From: Puccinellia tenuiflora
Taxonomy: Eukaryota > Streptophyta > Magnoliopsida > Poales > Poaceae
Direction: 5' to 3'
Assembly: GCA_012064385.1 (NCBI GenBank)
Contig: QRDG01000238.1
Span: 471,669-535,668 of the forward strand
DNA length: 64,000 nucleotides
The notes below the pieces were generated by a model. It was not told where the DNA came from. It worked only from the letters and a program-made list of their open reading frames with translations, and did no database searches. Shown here in pieces: positions 30,455-44,636 of this stretch. How positions within the stretch are numbered: position 1 is the stretch's first letter; every line of letters begins with the position of its first letter. Made by a program: the position numbers and the translations under genes.

Positions 30455-33400
30455 ATGGCGGAGGAGATGGATTTGGGCGACGTGGTGCTCTCCTGGTCGA
30501 TCCAGCAGATCACCGACGACGACCTCTACAGGGGCAAGGTGCGTGCTCCATACCTCGGCCGGTGCCGCTAGTTCCGGAATGGTGGTTTCTGCGGCGAGCC
30601 GCGCGGTTGCCTTTTTTTTCTGTTAGATTAGAATCTGTTCGGGCGTGCGTGCGGACACTACGAACCGGCGAAGTGTACGCATGCGTACGTGCACATAGGT
30701 TTCTACAGTTCTACTCGTGGTTATATTTGGTGATTGATTGATTAGTCGCTTGTAGTGCACTGCCTGCTGATGCGTAGTCGAAGTTGGTCATTTGGATGCA
30801 CGTGCCTGTGAAGTGCAGTTGGCATATGGGTGTACAATCTGATCCACGTAATCGTTGCACACCTGGTGACACATGGTATTCCAGGAATTACATGTTGCTG
30901 CTGCTTGTCCATTCGTGGTGTTTGTGACTGATTCGTAGATGCTGTGTACGGTTTTCATATTACCCATGGAGGTGTCGGTCCACTGCTGTTCTAAACAACG
31001 ACGCACCGATATTTTTTTGCTATGCCCACGATGCACCACCGTTTGTGAAGTGTTACGGTGGTCGTGGCATAATCATGTCTGTCTCGTTCTGGAAAAAACC
31101 CCTGTAGAAAACACGGTAATACATGCGGCAACACAGGTTTACGAACGAGACAGGTATATGTTGTCATGTTGTATATACTAGTGAGTAGTGACACAGATTA
31201 TAAATTTTTATGACAAGCTGTGTATGTGATCCTTGCTGATATGGGCAGCTTTTATGCCCTGTACTTATCCTTGCTTGATATTGCAGTATACAAAACTGAC
31301 CATGTGGCTGTGCTGCGTTGCATTAGCTTTCTTTAGGTGCCAGAATTAATTACATGTCATTTGTGTGCTCAAGCAATCATCAAAGAATCTTTTCCTACTT
31401 ATAATCATATTTCCATTTATAACCTATTTTTTGTGTGTAGGTTGAGACTATTCCCTGCAATTTCAAGTCAATTGATCACTATCTCCAATCATACCGTGCG
31501 CCCCTGATTGAAGAAACAAGGTCAGATCTATGCTCATGCCTTGAACTCATCAATGAAGCGCCCTCGTCGAAAATACTTTCTATGGAGGTAGCAGGAAAGA
31601 CAGGATTGTACTTCATGGATGTGGACTTTTGGGACAATGGGGCTGGTTTTTCTGCTGAAGCGTATACCGCGAGGAATGGCGATATATTTATTTTGTCCAG
31701 CTCGAAACCTGAAGCTGTGGAGGGCTTCAACCGCTATGGTGTGACATATTGCCTGGCAATGGTTACCGAGGTTTCTCTGGATGATGAATACCAGAAGGGT
31801 TTCAGAGTTAAAGTTACAAAGGATATTGGTTTGGAAGAAGACCTAAGTAAACTCAGACATGCAATATTTCTCAATAACATCATGACAAACATAAGGATAT
31901 GGAAAGCACTTTCCTTTGACACAGAGATAGGAAACAATTTCACAGTAATCAAGTCGCTTTTAGCCCCCACAAATTTGGTAATATAACCTTGATAGTTGCA
32001 TTTTAGTTTAAATTGCTCTTTTCATTACCACTATAAATTGCTCTCTAACTTTTTTGAGCTCCTCTTTGTTGGGTCTGTTACAGGGTGAAGATGTATGTGG
32101 CATCTGTGTTAGACAGGACCTTCCTTCTTTGACAGAGCAATTACTATCGATTGAACTCAATCAATCTCAAGTGGATGCTATTGAGTCTGTCATCTCAGCT
32201 GTACGATGCAGGCATATGAAACTCATGAAGCTTATATGGGGTCCACCCGGTACTGGGAAAACCAAGACTGTTAGCGCTTTGCTTTGGGCTTTGGCGTGTA
32301 TGAAATGCAGAACTCTTACTTGTGCTCCCACTAATGTTGCTGTCGTTGGAGTTTGCACTCGTTTCCTTCAAAACTTGAAGGGTTTCAGCGAGCATACTGA
32401 CGAAACTGGTCTACCCTCTTCTCTTGGAGATGTCTTGCTGTTTGGGAACAAGTATAACATGGACATCACTGAGGATCTTCAGGAGGTTTTCTTGGATTTT
32501 CGTGTGGATGAACTTGTTGAGTGCTTTTCATCGTTGTCTGGATGGAATTACAGAATAGCTTCAATGATATCCTTTTTTGACGACTGCACTTCACGGTACG
32601 ATATGCTTCTTGCGGATGATGAAAAAAGTGATCCTGTGTGCTTTCTGGACTTCGTAAAGAAGCAATTTGATGTGACAGCAGAAGCTCTTAAGAGATGCAT
32701 AGTGAATTTGTGGGTTCACCTTCCTCGACGGCGCTTTTCTCATGATAGTGTCATAAATATATCTACATTGCTTAATATGCTGGGAAAATTTGGCACCCTT
32801 TTGTGCAACGTAGACTTGACAGATGAGGGCTTGAAAAGGGGCCTTGGTTGTCTGTCAACTGAAAACTCTGTTTGTCCACAGTCTTCCATTGAGAAGGAAC
32901 TGGATGGAGCAAGGTCTGCATGCATTAAATTGCTTAAAGATCTGCAACACTCATTCAATTTACCCACTGGAGTAGACAAAAACTGGGTCCAGCAGTATTG
33001 CATACGTAACGCTACACTTCTTTTCTGTACTACCTCTAGCTCTTATCGGTTGCATCACATGGAGATTGCACCCCTCGACGTCTTAATTGTTGACGAGGCT
33101 GCTCAAGTGCGGGAGTGTGAGTTGGTAATCCCACTACGTTTGCATTGGTTGAAGCATGTTGTTTTGGTAGGAGATGACTGTCAGCTGAGTGCAATGGTTA
33201 AAAGTCAAGTAAGTTTCACCTTACCCTTTTTGTATTGTATGGTGTCATACTGCCATTCCATAGTTATAGGTGCAAACTGGTGTATTTGTCATTCTATGAC
33301 ATCAACTTCTGATAGCAAAAGGCTAACAAATTGTCAGTCATTGGTGCATTGTCAACAAAACTAGTAACTATGCATATGCAACACACTATTGAAGTATATG

Positions 33401-36400
33401 GTCCACCCATCTCCATCAGTTCATACTTTTGGGTGAACTGCCTGATGCAGGCAATTCAGTATGGTATCAATGCAATTCCATATGGATGTCTTGGCTAACA
33501 CATTCTTTAAAAAATACAATTTTACCGTACAACGTATATATTTTTCCAAAGTTGCAAAGTCTATGAAGAAAACAATAAAAGTACTCCGTAGCAAACATCA
33601 AAATTATCTAAACTAGGAAATGTCATCACATGACAATTTTCTTAAAGGTCGATGGAAAGCACGACCTATACAACAGTTCAAATGGTTAAAAAATAAGTAA
33701 ATACAAAAACGGAAGCATATATCAGTTCGTTACAAGAATAAGAATCATATAAGGGCAGGAAGCACGTTCAGCACGGGGGAGTATTTGTTTTACAGGCACA
33801 GGGGAACTAAACGTGTTGAGTGCTCAACATTTGAGCAATCTGCATTCATGCATTGTTGGGTTGACGGGATATGATGGTTGAGAGGTGTTGGATCTACCAA
33901 ACTGCTGTTTTTTTTATATTAGTGGAGACGGACTTCTGTTACTGAAATGGCACATCAAATTTTGCATGAAAATTCTAAAGGCTTTATCTTTTTTTATGTT
34001 CCATTGTTATTGGTCTATTCATGATAATCTTAGTTCTTACTTTTTTTTTATCTTTAGGTATGCAAAGAAGCTGGATTTGGTACAAGTCTTTTTGGAAGAT
34101 TGGTTATGCTGAAATTTGAAAAACATTTGCTGAATATACAGTATCGCATGAATCCTAGTATCAGCTTGTTTCCGAATGCTCAGTTTTATGAGAGGAAGAT
34201 TTTAGATGGCTCAAATGTGCTGTCTCCTAGCTATAATAAGGATTACACATGCCTCCCATTTGGCAGCTACACTTTTATAAATGTCACGGATGGAAGGGAG
34301 GACAAAGAGGGCGCAGGAAACAGTCGAAGAAACATGGTTGAAGTTGCTGTTGTTGTTCATCTGATCCAAACCATCTTTAGATGTATGTCTAAGCTGAACC
34401 CTATCCTTTCTTGCAACCTTCAATATCCTGCCTCGATATCCTTGGTAGTTATTAATCTGTTTTTATATGAAGCTACTTGGCTGATATAACATGGCATCTT
34501 TAGAAGCTTATAGGGTCTTCCTTGTTTTACATGTTGTATAACCTTCACTGGTAGAAAGGCTATATGAAGCTGCTTGGCTGATATAACATGGCATCTTTAG
34601 AAGCTTATAGGGTCTTTCTTGTTTTACATGTTGCATAACCTTCACTGATAGAAAGGTGTTCGCTGCAATAGTTTATGTTCAACAGTCCAGCTTCTTACTT
34701 CTGTATCTTGTGATGTGTTACCTCCATCAATCTGGGTTTATGAAAATCCAATTCCCTACGTATGTCTGCCAGCTGGTCCTTTGTCATCTACATCTTGTTT
34801 AATAGATAATATTACTTATTTTTTGAAATCTGAGAACATTTAAGTATACGCATGAAAGATGACACATTTTGCTCTACATGGAACCCTTTTATAGTAAACA
34901 AATTTCTTCAGAATAGAAAAGTAATGCTATGTCAAATGCAAGTTGATACATAATCAACTTTAGTTTACTAGTTTTTTTCTCTTCTGCAAACCATGTGCAA
35001 AATTGACCCCAAAAGATCAGTAAATTACCAGTTTAGTTTATTCTGCAGGTCGGAAAAGTACAGGCCAAAGGCTCAGCGTCGGTGTGGTCTCTCCATATAG
35101 TTCTCAAGTTGATGCAATTAAAGGTAGACTTGGCAAAAAATACGACACATGTGATGGCTTTCATGTGCGCGTCAAGAGCATTGATGGTTTCCAAGGAGAA
35201 GAGGATGATATAATAATACTATCAACGGTTAGATCCAATGGCAGAGGAGTTGTTGGATTTCTTGCTGATAACCAAAGAACAAATGTTGCTCTTACCAGAG
35301 CAAAGTGAGCATTGTTTTTTTTCTTTTCCGCAGGCCGTTGCTTTGTTACTGTTCAAATATGTATGCTACGTTTGATGCAGGCACTGCCTTTGGATTGTTG
35401 GGAATGCTGATACTCTGTACAAAAGTGGGACTGTCTGGACAGATCTTGTTGCTGATGCTCGGAGACGTAAATGTGTTTTCAATGCCACCAATGACACGAC
35501 CATATGTAAGTTGGTTTTGCAAGTAAAGCAAGAGCTTGATCAACTTGACGATCTTCTTAATGCTGATTCAGCTGTTTTCAGCAATACCAGATGGAAGGTA
35601 AGTAACATAGTGATGTTTAATCTGTTTGACCTTGACCATACTTTCAAGTTTCAAGTGCTCCCTCTAATTGTGCCTTTCTTTTCCTCCTTTTCTTTTTGCT
35701 AGCATTTTAGTTTTGCAGTGTTTTCCTCTGTTGGTTGGGTTCGTTCCACCTTGGGTGGCTGTGTAGCTTTGTGCCATTTTTGCTGACCTTCTATTCAAAA
35801 CACACTTGTTTGGACGATTGATCCAGATTTTTTGTAAAGTTGGTTCGGTTATGTGCATTTTGTTTACTGGAGTGCAAACTACATGCACGCACATGTGTGA
35901 TGAGACTCATCGGGGCCCTCAGCTGGCGACCACCTAGGGTTTCGTGGCGGTCCGGGAATCGTCAGGGGTACGGTAGCACATCCAGATAGCGGCGAGGTTG
36001 GGGAGAACCGGCAGGAAGCGAGGGCGGAGCGATGGAGCGAGGTTGGGGAATCGATTTCTGCTGGACGCGAGCAAGAAGAGAGCGGCGAGGGCAGCTCTGA
36101 CACGAGCGAGAAGATGAGGCCCGGAGAGATGCAACGAGGCCCTTAGATTTTTGTGCTTTAGAAGGTTCAGATTCGTTTCAGTGGGTGATCCGCGTGAGGC
36201 CTGTTCGAGCGATCTGATTGGCTAGAGATCAGTTCACATGGATTGTCCCAGATTTCATTTGCCGAGTGTCAGATAAGGCTCTCGGGAAATCACACGGAGG
36301 CCGTTTTCTCTCCATGAAGAACGGACAGTTGGGGCACATGTACACCAATTTGCCTACGGCCATATTTTGCCGTGAGTTATTGTGTGGATTTACTGTGAGC

Positions 36401-39400
36401 ATTATTTTACCGTGAGTTTTTTTTTTGGATTTGCTGTGAGTATTTTTTATCGCCTACGGAAGATTAAGTCTTCACCGTAGGCCTCGACTAAATGCGTAGG
36501 CCTCGACTAAATGCTCACGGCAAATTGCCAGACACAGGGCGAACAGCTTGTTTCCTGTAGTGGGGAGTACTCGATTATTATTGAATATACAATTACTTTA
36601 TAGCATGTGATTTTTTTCGTGGTCATCAAGTGATGTGTCTTTACATTTTGGAATCATCATTGTGGTTCGCTTGTCTCTTTATGCTGTTTGTAACTGAAGT
36701 TTGTAATTACAATTACAGGGACATGTGCTACTTTGCACCATGCTATGTCAATATATGCCTTTTTCTATAGCTTACAAGCCATCTTGAATCTCCTAATGTT
36801 TTATTAAAACATATTTGTTCTTGTCATTCTTTTGAATTCATTCTTTCTCAGGCTCTATTTTGTGTATTGGTAAATTCAACAGGTCATTGTTAGTGATGAG
36901 TTTAGAAAGTCCTTCACCAAACTAAAATCATCGCAGCTCAGGAGGGAAATACTCCAAAAGCTTATCAAACTTGGTGGTGGTTGGAGAACAACAGTTAGGA
37001 ACTTAGATATACCCGGTGTTTCCAATCTTGCAAAAGTATACAAGATGAGGGACCTTCATCTTATTTGGAGTACTGACGTGGAGAAAAGTGAAAGAAAGTA
37101 TTTCCAGATGATAAGAATTTGGGACCTACTCTCACAACAACATGTTGAAAGAACCGTACGTCGTCTCGAGTACCTTTTTTCCATGTACACAGATGATTAT
37201 CTGGATCACTGCAAAAGAGTGCAGACACTCGGGTATGTGTTGTTCATTGCTACTGGTTATTCTCAGGTTCCTTGGATTATTTCTCCATTGATGCATGAAA
37301 ATAAAGCGTTTGTAAATACTCATGCTTACCAGTGAGCTGCTTGTAGACATTCTTTTTATTTTTTGCCTCCTTTCTTTGGTGGATAACAGGAAACTGGAGG
37401 TCCCTATGGTTTGGGATATTGATCATGAAATTATTCGCTATAAGAAGGATTGCAAAGTTGATGCTCAGGAAGAGCATGATCTCGTGGATACATCATATGC
37501 TATGGAAAATTCAAAAGTTAGCGAAAGCTTCTTGCTGATGAAATTCTACTCATTATCTTCTGGAGTGGCTCAGCATTTGCTGACAGCTTCTGATGGTTCT
37601 GAAATCGATATCCCCTTTGAACTGACTGATGAAGAGAAGGAGATAATCCAGTTCCCGCACACTAGCTTTATACTTGGGAGGTCAGGCACCGGAAAAACCA
37701 CTGTATTGACAATGAAACTGATACAAAAAGAGCAACAGTCATTACTTGCCTCCCAAGGTCTAAATTTGGATGAAGATGATTTGTCTGGGTTGGACGACAA
37801 AAGTATTATGCCACTGAATCATGAAGAAAGTTTTGTGAAACAAGTATTTATCACTGTAAGCCCAAAGTTGTGTTCAGCCATAAAGAATCACATTTCCGGA
37901 CTTAAAAGGTAAGTCTCTTGAACTAGAGCCGTGTTTAGTTTAGTAGTTTACACATGTTTAGCATTTTCGAAATTGGTATTTTTACATGTACTTAGAATGG
38001 ACAGAAATATGTACACAAGTTGGTTCAAGATTTCTTCCTACTGTATGCACTCCATTCTACTGTATCTGAACTTATTTTTTCTGTGCGAGGCTATTTTATT
38101 TTTAACTTAAAACATATCAGATTTTTCCTATGGCATGCCGTTTCCAAGTTTTAACGGTTTTATCCATATGAAGTATACTTTCTCTGTAATATATTTTAAT
38201 AATTGTAACTAACATTATCCTAATAAAGACTAGCCCTCGTGGCCTTGTATTGAAGGAAACCACAACCATACACTTCGTGGGCAAGTCCTTGAACGTGGGT
38301 GCGCTGGGCTTGCTGTCACGTGACTAGCTAACCGAGCAAGTTTCTTTAATGAATTATATCAACCATGTTCATCATATTAGTGATAACTTATTTCAACCCT
38401 TTGTAGGTTTGGCTCTGGTGATGTCTCTGGTCAGCCTAGCATTCTTCACATGCACGACATCATTGATGACCAGGAAGAGTTTACAGAAATACCTGACAAT
38501 TTTAGCGATCTACCTCATGAGCACTATCCTCTAACTATAACATATCGAAAGTTCTTGATGATGCTTGATGGAACTTGTCGGACATCCTTTTTTGATGGGT
38601 TTTCTGGTGAACTTAACTCTAGCACTGAAAGAGGGCATTCAAAATCACGTGCACTGCAAATATTTATTGAATCGAAGGAAGTCACCTATGAGAAATTTGC
38701 TGCTTTCTACTGGCCTCGTTTTAATGCAGACCTGACCAAGAATATTGATGCATCCATTGTCTTTACCGAAATAATTTCTCATATAAAGGGTAGATATCAA
38801 GCAAGCAGGCCTTATACCAGCAAGCTTGGAAGACAAGATTATGTGATGCTCTCAGCTAAAAGATTTTCATCGCTGAATAGTGAGAAGAGAGATATGATTT
38901 ACAGTATTTTCATTGCTTACGAGAGTATGAAATCAGCTGCCGGAGAGTTTGATTTGTCAGATTTTGTCAATAGTCTTCACATCAGTCTTGTATCCGAGGG
39001 CTACAATGGAGATCTGGTGGATTTTGTTTATATAGATGAGGTGCAGGATCTAACTATGACACAACTAGCACTTCTTAAGTATGTCTGCAGGAACTTCAAG
39101 GAAGGCTTCCTTTTTGCTGGTGACACTGCACAGACTATAGCAAGGGGTATTGACTTCAGGTTTGAAGATATCCGTTCACTTTTCTATACTGCATTTCTCT
39201 CCGAAACTGAAGCGTCTAATCAAGGACATGGAAAACAAGTCCAACTTTCTGATATGTTCCAACTTACTCAAAATTTCCGCACACATTGTGGCATCCTTCA
39301 TATGGCAGAAAGTATCATGAGCCTTTTGTACTTCTTTTTCCCGTCAAGTGTTGACAAACTCAATCCAGAGACTGGACTTGTATATGGTGAAGCTCCCGTG

Positions 39401-42400
39401 CTGCTGGAATCTGGTAACGATGAAAATGCAATCATGACTATCTTTGGAGCAATCAAAAGTAAGCATGGTAACATGCATGGGTTTGGTGCTGAGCAAGTCA
39501 TATTAGTTCGTGATGATGCTACCAAAAAACAAATTGTTGATCTTGTTGGTAAACAGGCTCTTATTTTGACCATTGTTGAATGCAAGGGCCTCGAGTTCCA
39601 GGTAAGAGCATGTAAATTCAGTCCACCTATGTTCATTCTGCAATTTACTATATAAACTAAAATGCCATGTTTTAGGATTTGAGTATTCTTACTTACTTTA
39701 AAGACATTGTATAGGATGTGCTGTTGTACAACTTTTTTGGCTCATCACCTTTAAGAAACAAATGGAGAGTTCTATATGGCTACATGAAAGATAAAAATGT
39801 TATAGCACAATCTGAGGAGATATCTCATCCGGATTTCGATAGAAGCAAGCATCATCTTCTCTGCTCAGAGCTGAAGCAACTCTATGTTGCAATCACACGC
39901 ACTAGGCAAAGGCTGTGGATTTGTGAAAATACTGATGATTACTGTCGACCAATGTTTGACTACTGGAAGAAGTTGTGTCTTGTAGAGGTTAGATTACTTG
40001 ATTCTTCTCTCATTGAAGCAATGCGAACAGGAAGTAGTACTGATGATTGGAGGCTACGGGGAACCAAGGTTAGCTATCTTTAATTGTCTCCTGTAGAGAG
40101 TCAGTTATGTTTTTGAACCTTCTAGTTTACTGAAATTTATGTGCCTTTTTTGTCTAACAATCTGTGCACAAAAATTCTTTTTAGATGGATGCGTACCTAG
40201 TTACAATTTTACTGTAATTGTCTCCACAGTTGTTATTCCATTTCAGAAATGTTCTTTTTTCTTGTAGTTGTTCAACGAGGGGCAATTCGAAATGGCTACG
40301 ATGTGCTTTGAAAAAGCTGGTGATGCATACAGAGAGAAGTGGGCAAGAGCTGCCGGACTTGTAGCAACTGCTGACCGTGCAAAGGACACAAATATAGAGA
40401 AGGGAAATGCTTCATTGCAAACAGCATCAGAAATCTATGAGTCTATAGGCATGCATGAGAAAGCTGCTACCTGCTATATCAAATTACGGGACTTCAAAAG
40501 AGCAGGTCTGCACACTGTCCATACTTCTGGATTTATCAATTCTACAACGATTTACAAACGACTTGTTCCTAAAGAGTTACCGTATCGTAAACACCTTCAA
40601 ATTTTTAAACATCTATGAAGACCATATACGGAAACTCCACACAGCTTCATCTGACTAAACATTGTTTTACGTGCATTGTCATAGGTATGATCTATATGCA
40701 GAAATGTGGTGCTTCCAGGCTTGAGGATGCGGGTGACTGTTTTGCCTGGGCTGAGTGCTGGCCCGAGGCAGCTGAAGTGTACTTCAGAGCTGAACGTTAC
40801 TCCAAGTGTTTGTCGATGTGCTCGAAAGGAAAGCAATTATTCAATCTTGGCTTGCAGTTCCTGCAACAGTTGGAGGAGGAACATTTGCTTGAGAATTCCA
40901 AGTTGGAGGTTTCTGCAATTAGAAAGACTTACCTTGAAAATTGTGCTCAGCATTATTTTGAGCGCGGTGACATAAAGCATATGATGCCTTTCGTTAAGGC
41001 TTTCAATTCTATGGATCATGTACGAGTATTCTTGAACTCTAGGAATCTTGTTGATGAACTGTTAAGTTTAGAGATGGAAAAGGGTAATTTCCTTGAAGCT
41101 GCAGGAATAGCAAAGCATAAAGGAAATGTCTTACTGGAGGTAGAAATGCTCGAGAAGGCAGGTTCATTTGAGGATGCAACACGGCTTCTCCTCCTCCATA
41201 TTGTTGTAGATTCCCTGTGGTCTTCAAATAGTAGAGGCTGGCCTCTCAAAAAATATGCAGAGAAGGAACGGTTGCTTGCAAAAGCCAAAGAAATGGCGAT
41301 GAATGTCTCTGAGTGCTTCTACTCCTTTGCTAGCCTGGAAGCTGATGCACTGTCAGATGAGCGCAAGTCTCTTTCCAGATTAAGTTGTACATTATTTGAC
41401 GGCGGAAACTGTGGAAACTTGTTTGTTAAATTTGTTGCTTCCCGTTTGATCCTCGATGTTCATCTTCAGTCTCGAGTCTCTGAATACAATTTGGAATTAG
41501 GGCCAGGCTCTGAAGATGTATGTAGCTGTAATGATATGGTGGCTCGTAACCAGATATCACCACATACTCTAGCATATGCCTGGAATAACTGGAAGTCGAT
41601 CATAGTCAACGTACTATCTCATCTTCGACACACTGATGGTCCTGAATTAAATGATGATGAAGTTATGTATGAAGATTTTTGTGCTAAGTACTTTGGGTTG
41701 AGGAAAGATGGTGAAGGTGACCGATATGTTGTGCTTGACATGAACTCAAGTTGGCTCTATAGTGCAGGCAGAAATCCTTTGCAGCAAGATGGCAACAGAT
41801 GTTGGCTGGATGTCCTTCAGTTCCATTCATGTGCTCAGTCTTTCTTGATGAATGAGCTGTCTTCTGTTGGTCTGAATGTGCTTAAGAAGTTGGGGTCCAT
41901 TGTTCAAATTCCTCCAAAGCCGTCATCTTCATACTCCCTGGTGAGAACTATCCTTATTATAAATGAGATAGCTAAGTTTTTGGAAGAACCAGAGTTCAGC
42001 CTGCAGAAAAGTACCATGAAGTTAAGAAGCTTCTTTGTTCTCTGTGTGGGTCGCTTCTTTGAGTTAGTTTTTCTTGTCTGGAGTGATGGGACAACGAGGA
42101 GCATCTTGCCTACAATACTTGACTCACCAGCTGCATATGGTCTGATTGCTGATTCCCTTTGTGCGAATCTTCGGCCAAAAAATAAAAATTTGACTCATGG
42201 GCATCTTGGGAGAACAACCATGCTGCTGCTGCATGATGGGCGATTGGATGAGGCATTACTTTCAAGGCTACTGCAGTACCTGGAAAATAGTTCTGAGTGG
42301 GCAGATTTTTTTCAATCTTTAAAGAGATTTCTTGACAATGGTCTTGATGGACCCTCCTTGATCCTGAACTTAAAGGTTGCTCTGGACTTTACCTTCTACG

Positions 42401-44033
42401 GTGTGAGGTGGAGAGATGAACTGGACTACATATCCCCAATGTGCTATGTAGGTCTTATGGAGTTCCTTGGTTTTTTGTCTTCTTCATACCTTCTACAGAA
42501 AGGTCGTGTATACTGCGCGAAATCTGTGTTGGTCAATATGCTAGAGTGCCGTACCAGCAAGCTTTTCCTTGACACCTGCCTGGTATCTAATCCGAGCCCA
42601 GTTTTCGATCTTGATCATATGGCATACTTATCTGGGCGTTTCATATTCAAGACAATTATGGATATCTTGACAGACAAGGATATGCTCTGGGAGTGGGCAC
42701 GGAGGACTTCAACTCCTAGTAGTTCACCCACTGCAGTCCTCCTGAGACTAGTGGTCACACTTTATCCACTGATGCTAACTCATGATCTGGGGAGTTGCTA
42801 TGAGGTTACAAGTACTCTTCTGAAGCATATGGTCTTTAAGGATCTACCTTCCGAGTTCTCTCAGAAGATTGTACCAACTTTGCAAATGAGGCATCGCACG
42901 CCGGGCAACTTCATAAGAGTGCTTGCTGATGCACTCGCTGCAATCGGAGATCATATGGTAGTTATGGGTCCCAAAGGCCCAGCAATCTGTCGAAACCTAA
43001 ACTTAAAAGCTTATATGATTAGCACAGCGGATTTGCGTGATGTTCCGAAGGTAATGGCTCTTCTTTGTCCTGAAGAGCCAAGTCCTGTAAAGCAAGAGAC
43101 TGCACTGCCAGAAACATCTGATCGTAACAATCTCTGCAACGTTACTGGAAACATTCCCAAGTCTGTTGTAGATAATAAGATGGAGAGTACAAGTGAAATA
43201 GATTTAATTGATCAGAGTACTTCCTTCTGGATAAAGTTTGCGGCTTTTCAAGCCAAGCAGGGCCATGTGAGTTTCGTACATTCTAATGCTGTTTGGTTAT
43301 CTTCCTGTTTGTCCTGCTTCGCCATTGCTGAGTTGTATTAAAAGATAATCTTTGCAGAAAGATGCAACCACCATCGTTCAATTTCTTAGAGATACTGTTT
43401 CGTGGCTGGAGCAAAGAGGCCCTCCAGAAAAGATTGGCACACAATTATTGGAAGAGGTCAGGCACGTCTGCAGTGACTTCGAAGTCCGTTCTGCAAGGTA
43501 AGATAATGTTAAGTTTTCACTGACTCTTGAGTTTTAGTGGCAGTACAAATCCGGCATTGCAACCTATTGAGAAGTATGAGTTAAATCATATGAAAACGTC
43601 CTCTTTCTTTGCCATTGCATGACTAGGTTAATCCCCATGTCTTCCGAACATTTATCATTTGCTTGTGAAAATGATTTGTGATCACAGGTTGGAGAAGGGA
43701 GCCTGTCTGACTGTAGAGGATCTATACTCGATCTGGCAAGATGGTGAGAACAAACTGCAGATGATCATCAGCGTTCTGTCTTCCGAATGTGCATCCATGA
43801 AGGAAGCCGGCAGAAGGACTGTAGGCGCAGTCTTTGCCCAGTTGCAGCAGACCGACGGAGCGAACAAGCAGACCGGATGGTCAGACAATGAACCTGACAC
43901 AGGAGGAAGTAACGAGGTGGAACCGGTCACGGAAGAAGCGGACACTGCTCCGTCGGGCTCACAGAAGGCGGTGCCTAAGCAGCAGCAGAAGAGCAAGAAG
44001 AAACCCAAGAAAAAGGGCCGTGGCAAGAAGTGA
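30455..44033 (+). CDS. Giant double-helicase protein (TRANK1-like: SEN1/UPF1-like plus UvrD-like modules), 14 exons
   Basis: Exons: 30455-30538, 31441-31977, 32084-33208, 34058-34382, 35049-35304, 35381-35597, 36883-37232, 37390-37908, 38407-39601, 39715-40068, 40268-40505, 40685-43266, 43358-43497, 43688-44033. All are GT-AG with matching phases, 8268 nt, 2755 aa. Module 1 is SEN1/UPF1-like: Walker A GPPGTGKT at 260-267, DEAAQ at 544-548, a GDDCQL block, QYRMNPS, DGFQGEEDDIIILSTVRSN and NVALTRAK. Module 2 is UvrD/Rep-like: GRSGTGKTT at 1061-1069, DEVQD at 1348-1352, GDTAQTIARG, QNFRTH, and YVAITRTR at 1593-1600. Residues about 1655-1900 resemble TPR-like helices. The tail is Lys-rich and may be nuclear. 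Homologues are plant proteins labelled 'TPR and ankyrin repeat-containing protein 1-like'; their substrate and pathway are not established. I saw no ankyrin repeats. The start is the first ATG in this frame and fits exon 1. Confidence 0.9.
34464..34656 (+). repeat. 97-bp tandem duplication in intron 4 of the double-helicase gene
   Basis: Copy 1 (34464-34560) and copy 2 (34561-34656) differ at only a few positions. Both contain GGCTGATATAACATGGCATC and TTAGAAGCTTATAGGGTCTT. The duplication is fully intronic (intron 34383-35048). Confidence 0.9.
35870..36562. mobile_element. CACTA transposon end inside intron 6 of the double-helicase gene
   Basis: The sequence ends TTTCCTGTAGTG at 36562, the reverse complement of a CACTACAGGAAA terminus. 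The preceding 230 bp hold repeated CCTACGG/CCGTAGG and CCGTGAG/CTCACGG motifs like CACTA subterminal repeats. No matching left terminus was found, so the left limit is a guess. The GC-rich block at 35900-36140 may be captured or element sequence. This insertion helps explain why intron 6 (35598-36882) is the longest in the gene. Confidence 0.5.
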
Positions 44034-44630
44034 GCTCTAAAATGTTGCCTGCATTGTAGAAAACTTGTACAGTATATCGTAGCACTGTACTCCCGAATGA
44101 TAGCAAGGTGGCTGGTTTTGCCCGGACGTAACTTTAGGCTTTGTATCGTTGCCTTAATGCCACTAGCTGACTTACGCACAAGAGTTTATGTTGAATAGCG
44201 TGTATCCTCTTGCTCATGTGCATTTCGTTTCTGTAGTTTGGCGACTGTTGTGAAGTATGGGTAAGCACGAATGGAACTAGTTTGGGCTTAACTGGGTCAG
44301 TTATGGAAAAAGCATAAACGGGGTAGATATAGATATGATCTTCCGAGTGGGCCGCTGGGCCACCCGGGTCTTGTGGTCCAACCCGCATGTCTGGGCCTAC
44401 TTGGTTGGGTATTCCCCCATCACGTTGCCATGGCAATTGCGGGTCGGTTTCCTTATTTTTACAGCTGTTTTCTTGTGGACGGTGAGCTAAATAGGCGATG
44501 CGGGGCGGTTGGTTCACTCTTCCTTCGTTTCTTCGCTGGTGTGACGGTGGGGTTCCAGTGGTGGTGGTGAGAATGTGACTTTCTGGAGGGTTTGGTTGCC
44601 GAGGGCGCCTGTGGTGCAATGGCGGTGGAT
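44034..44630. other. 3' flank of the double-helicase gene, no gene
   Basis: The likely 3' UTR follows the TGA at 44031-44033. The rest holds only short frames without domain similarity. Confidence 0.45.
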
Positions 44631-44636
44631 CATTGG

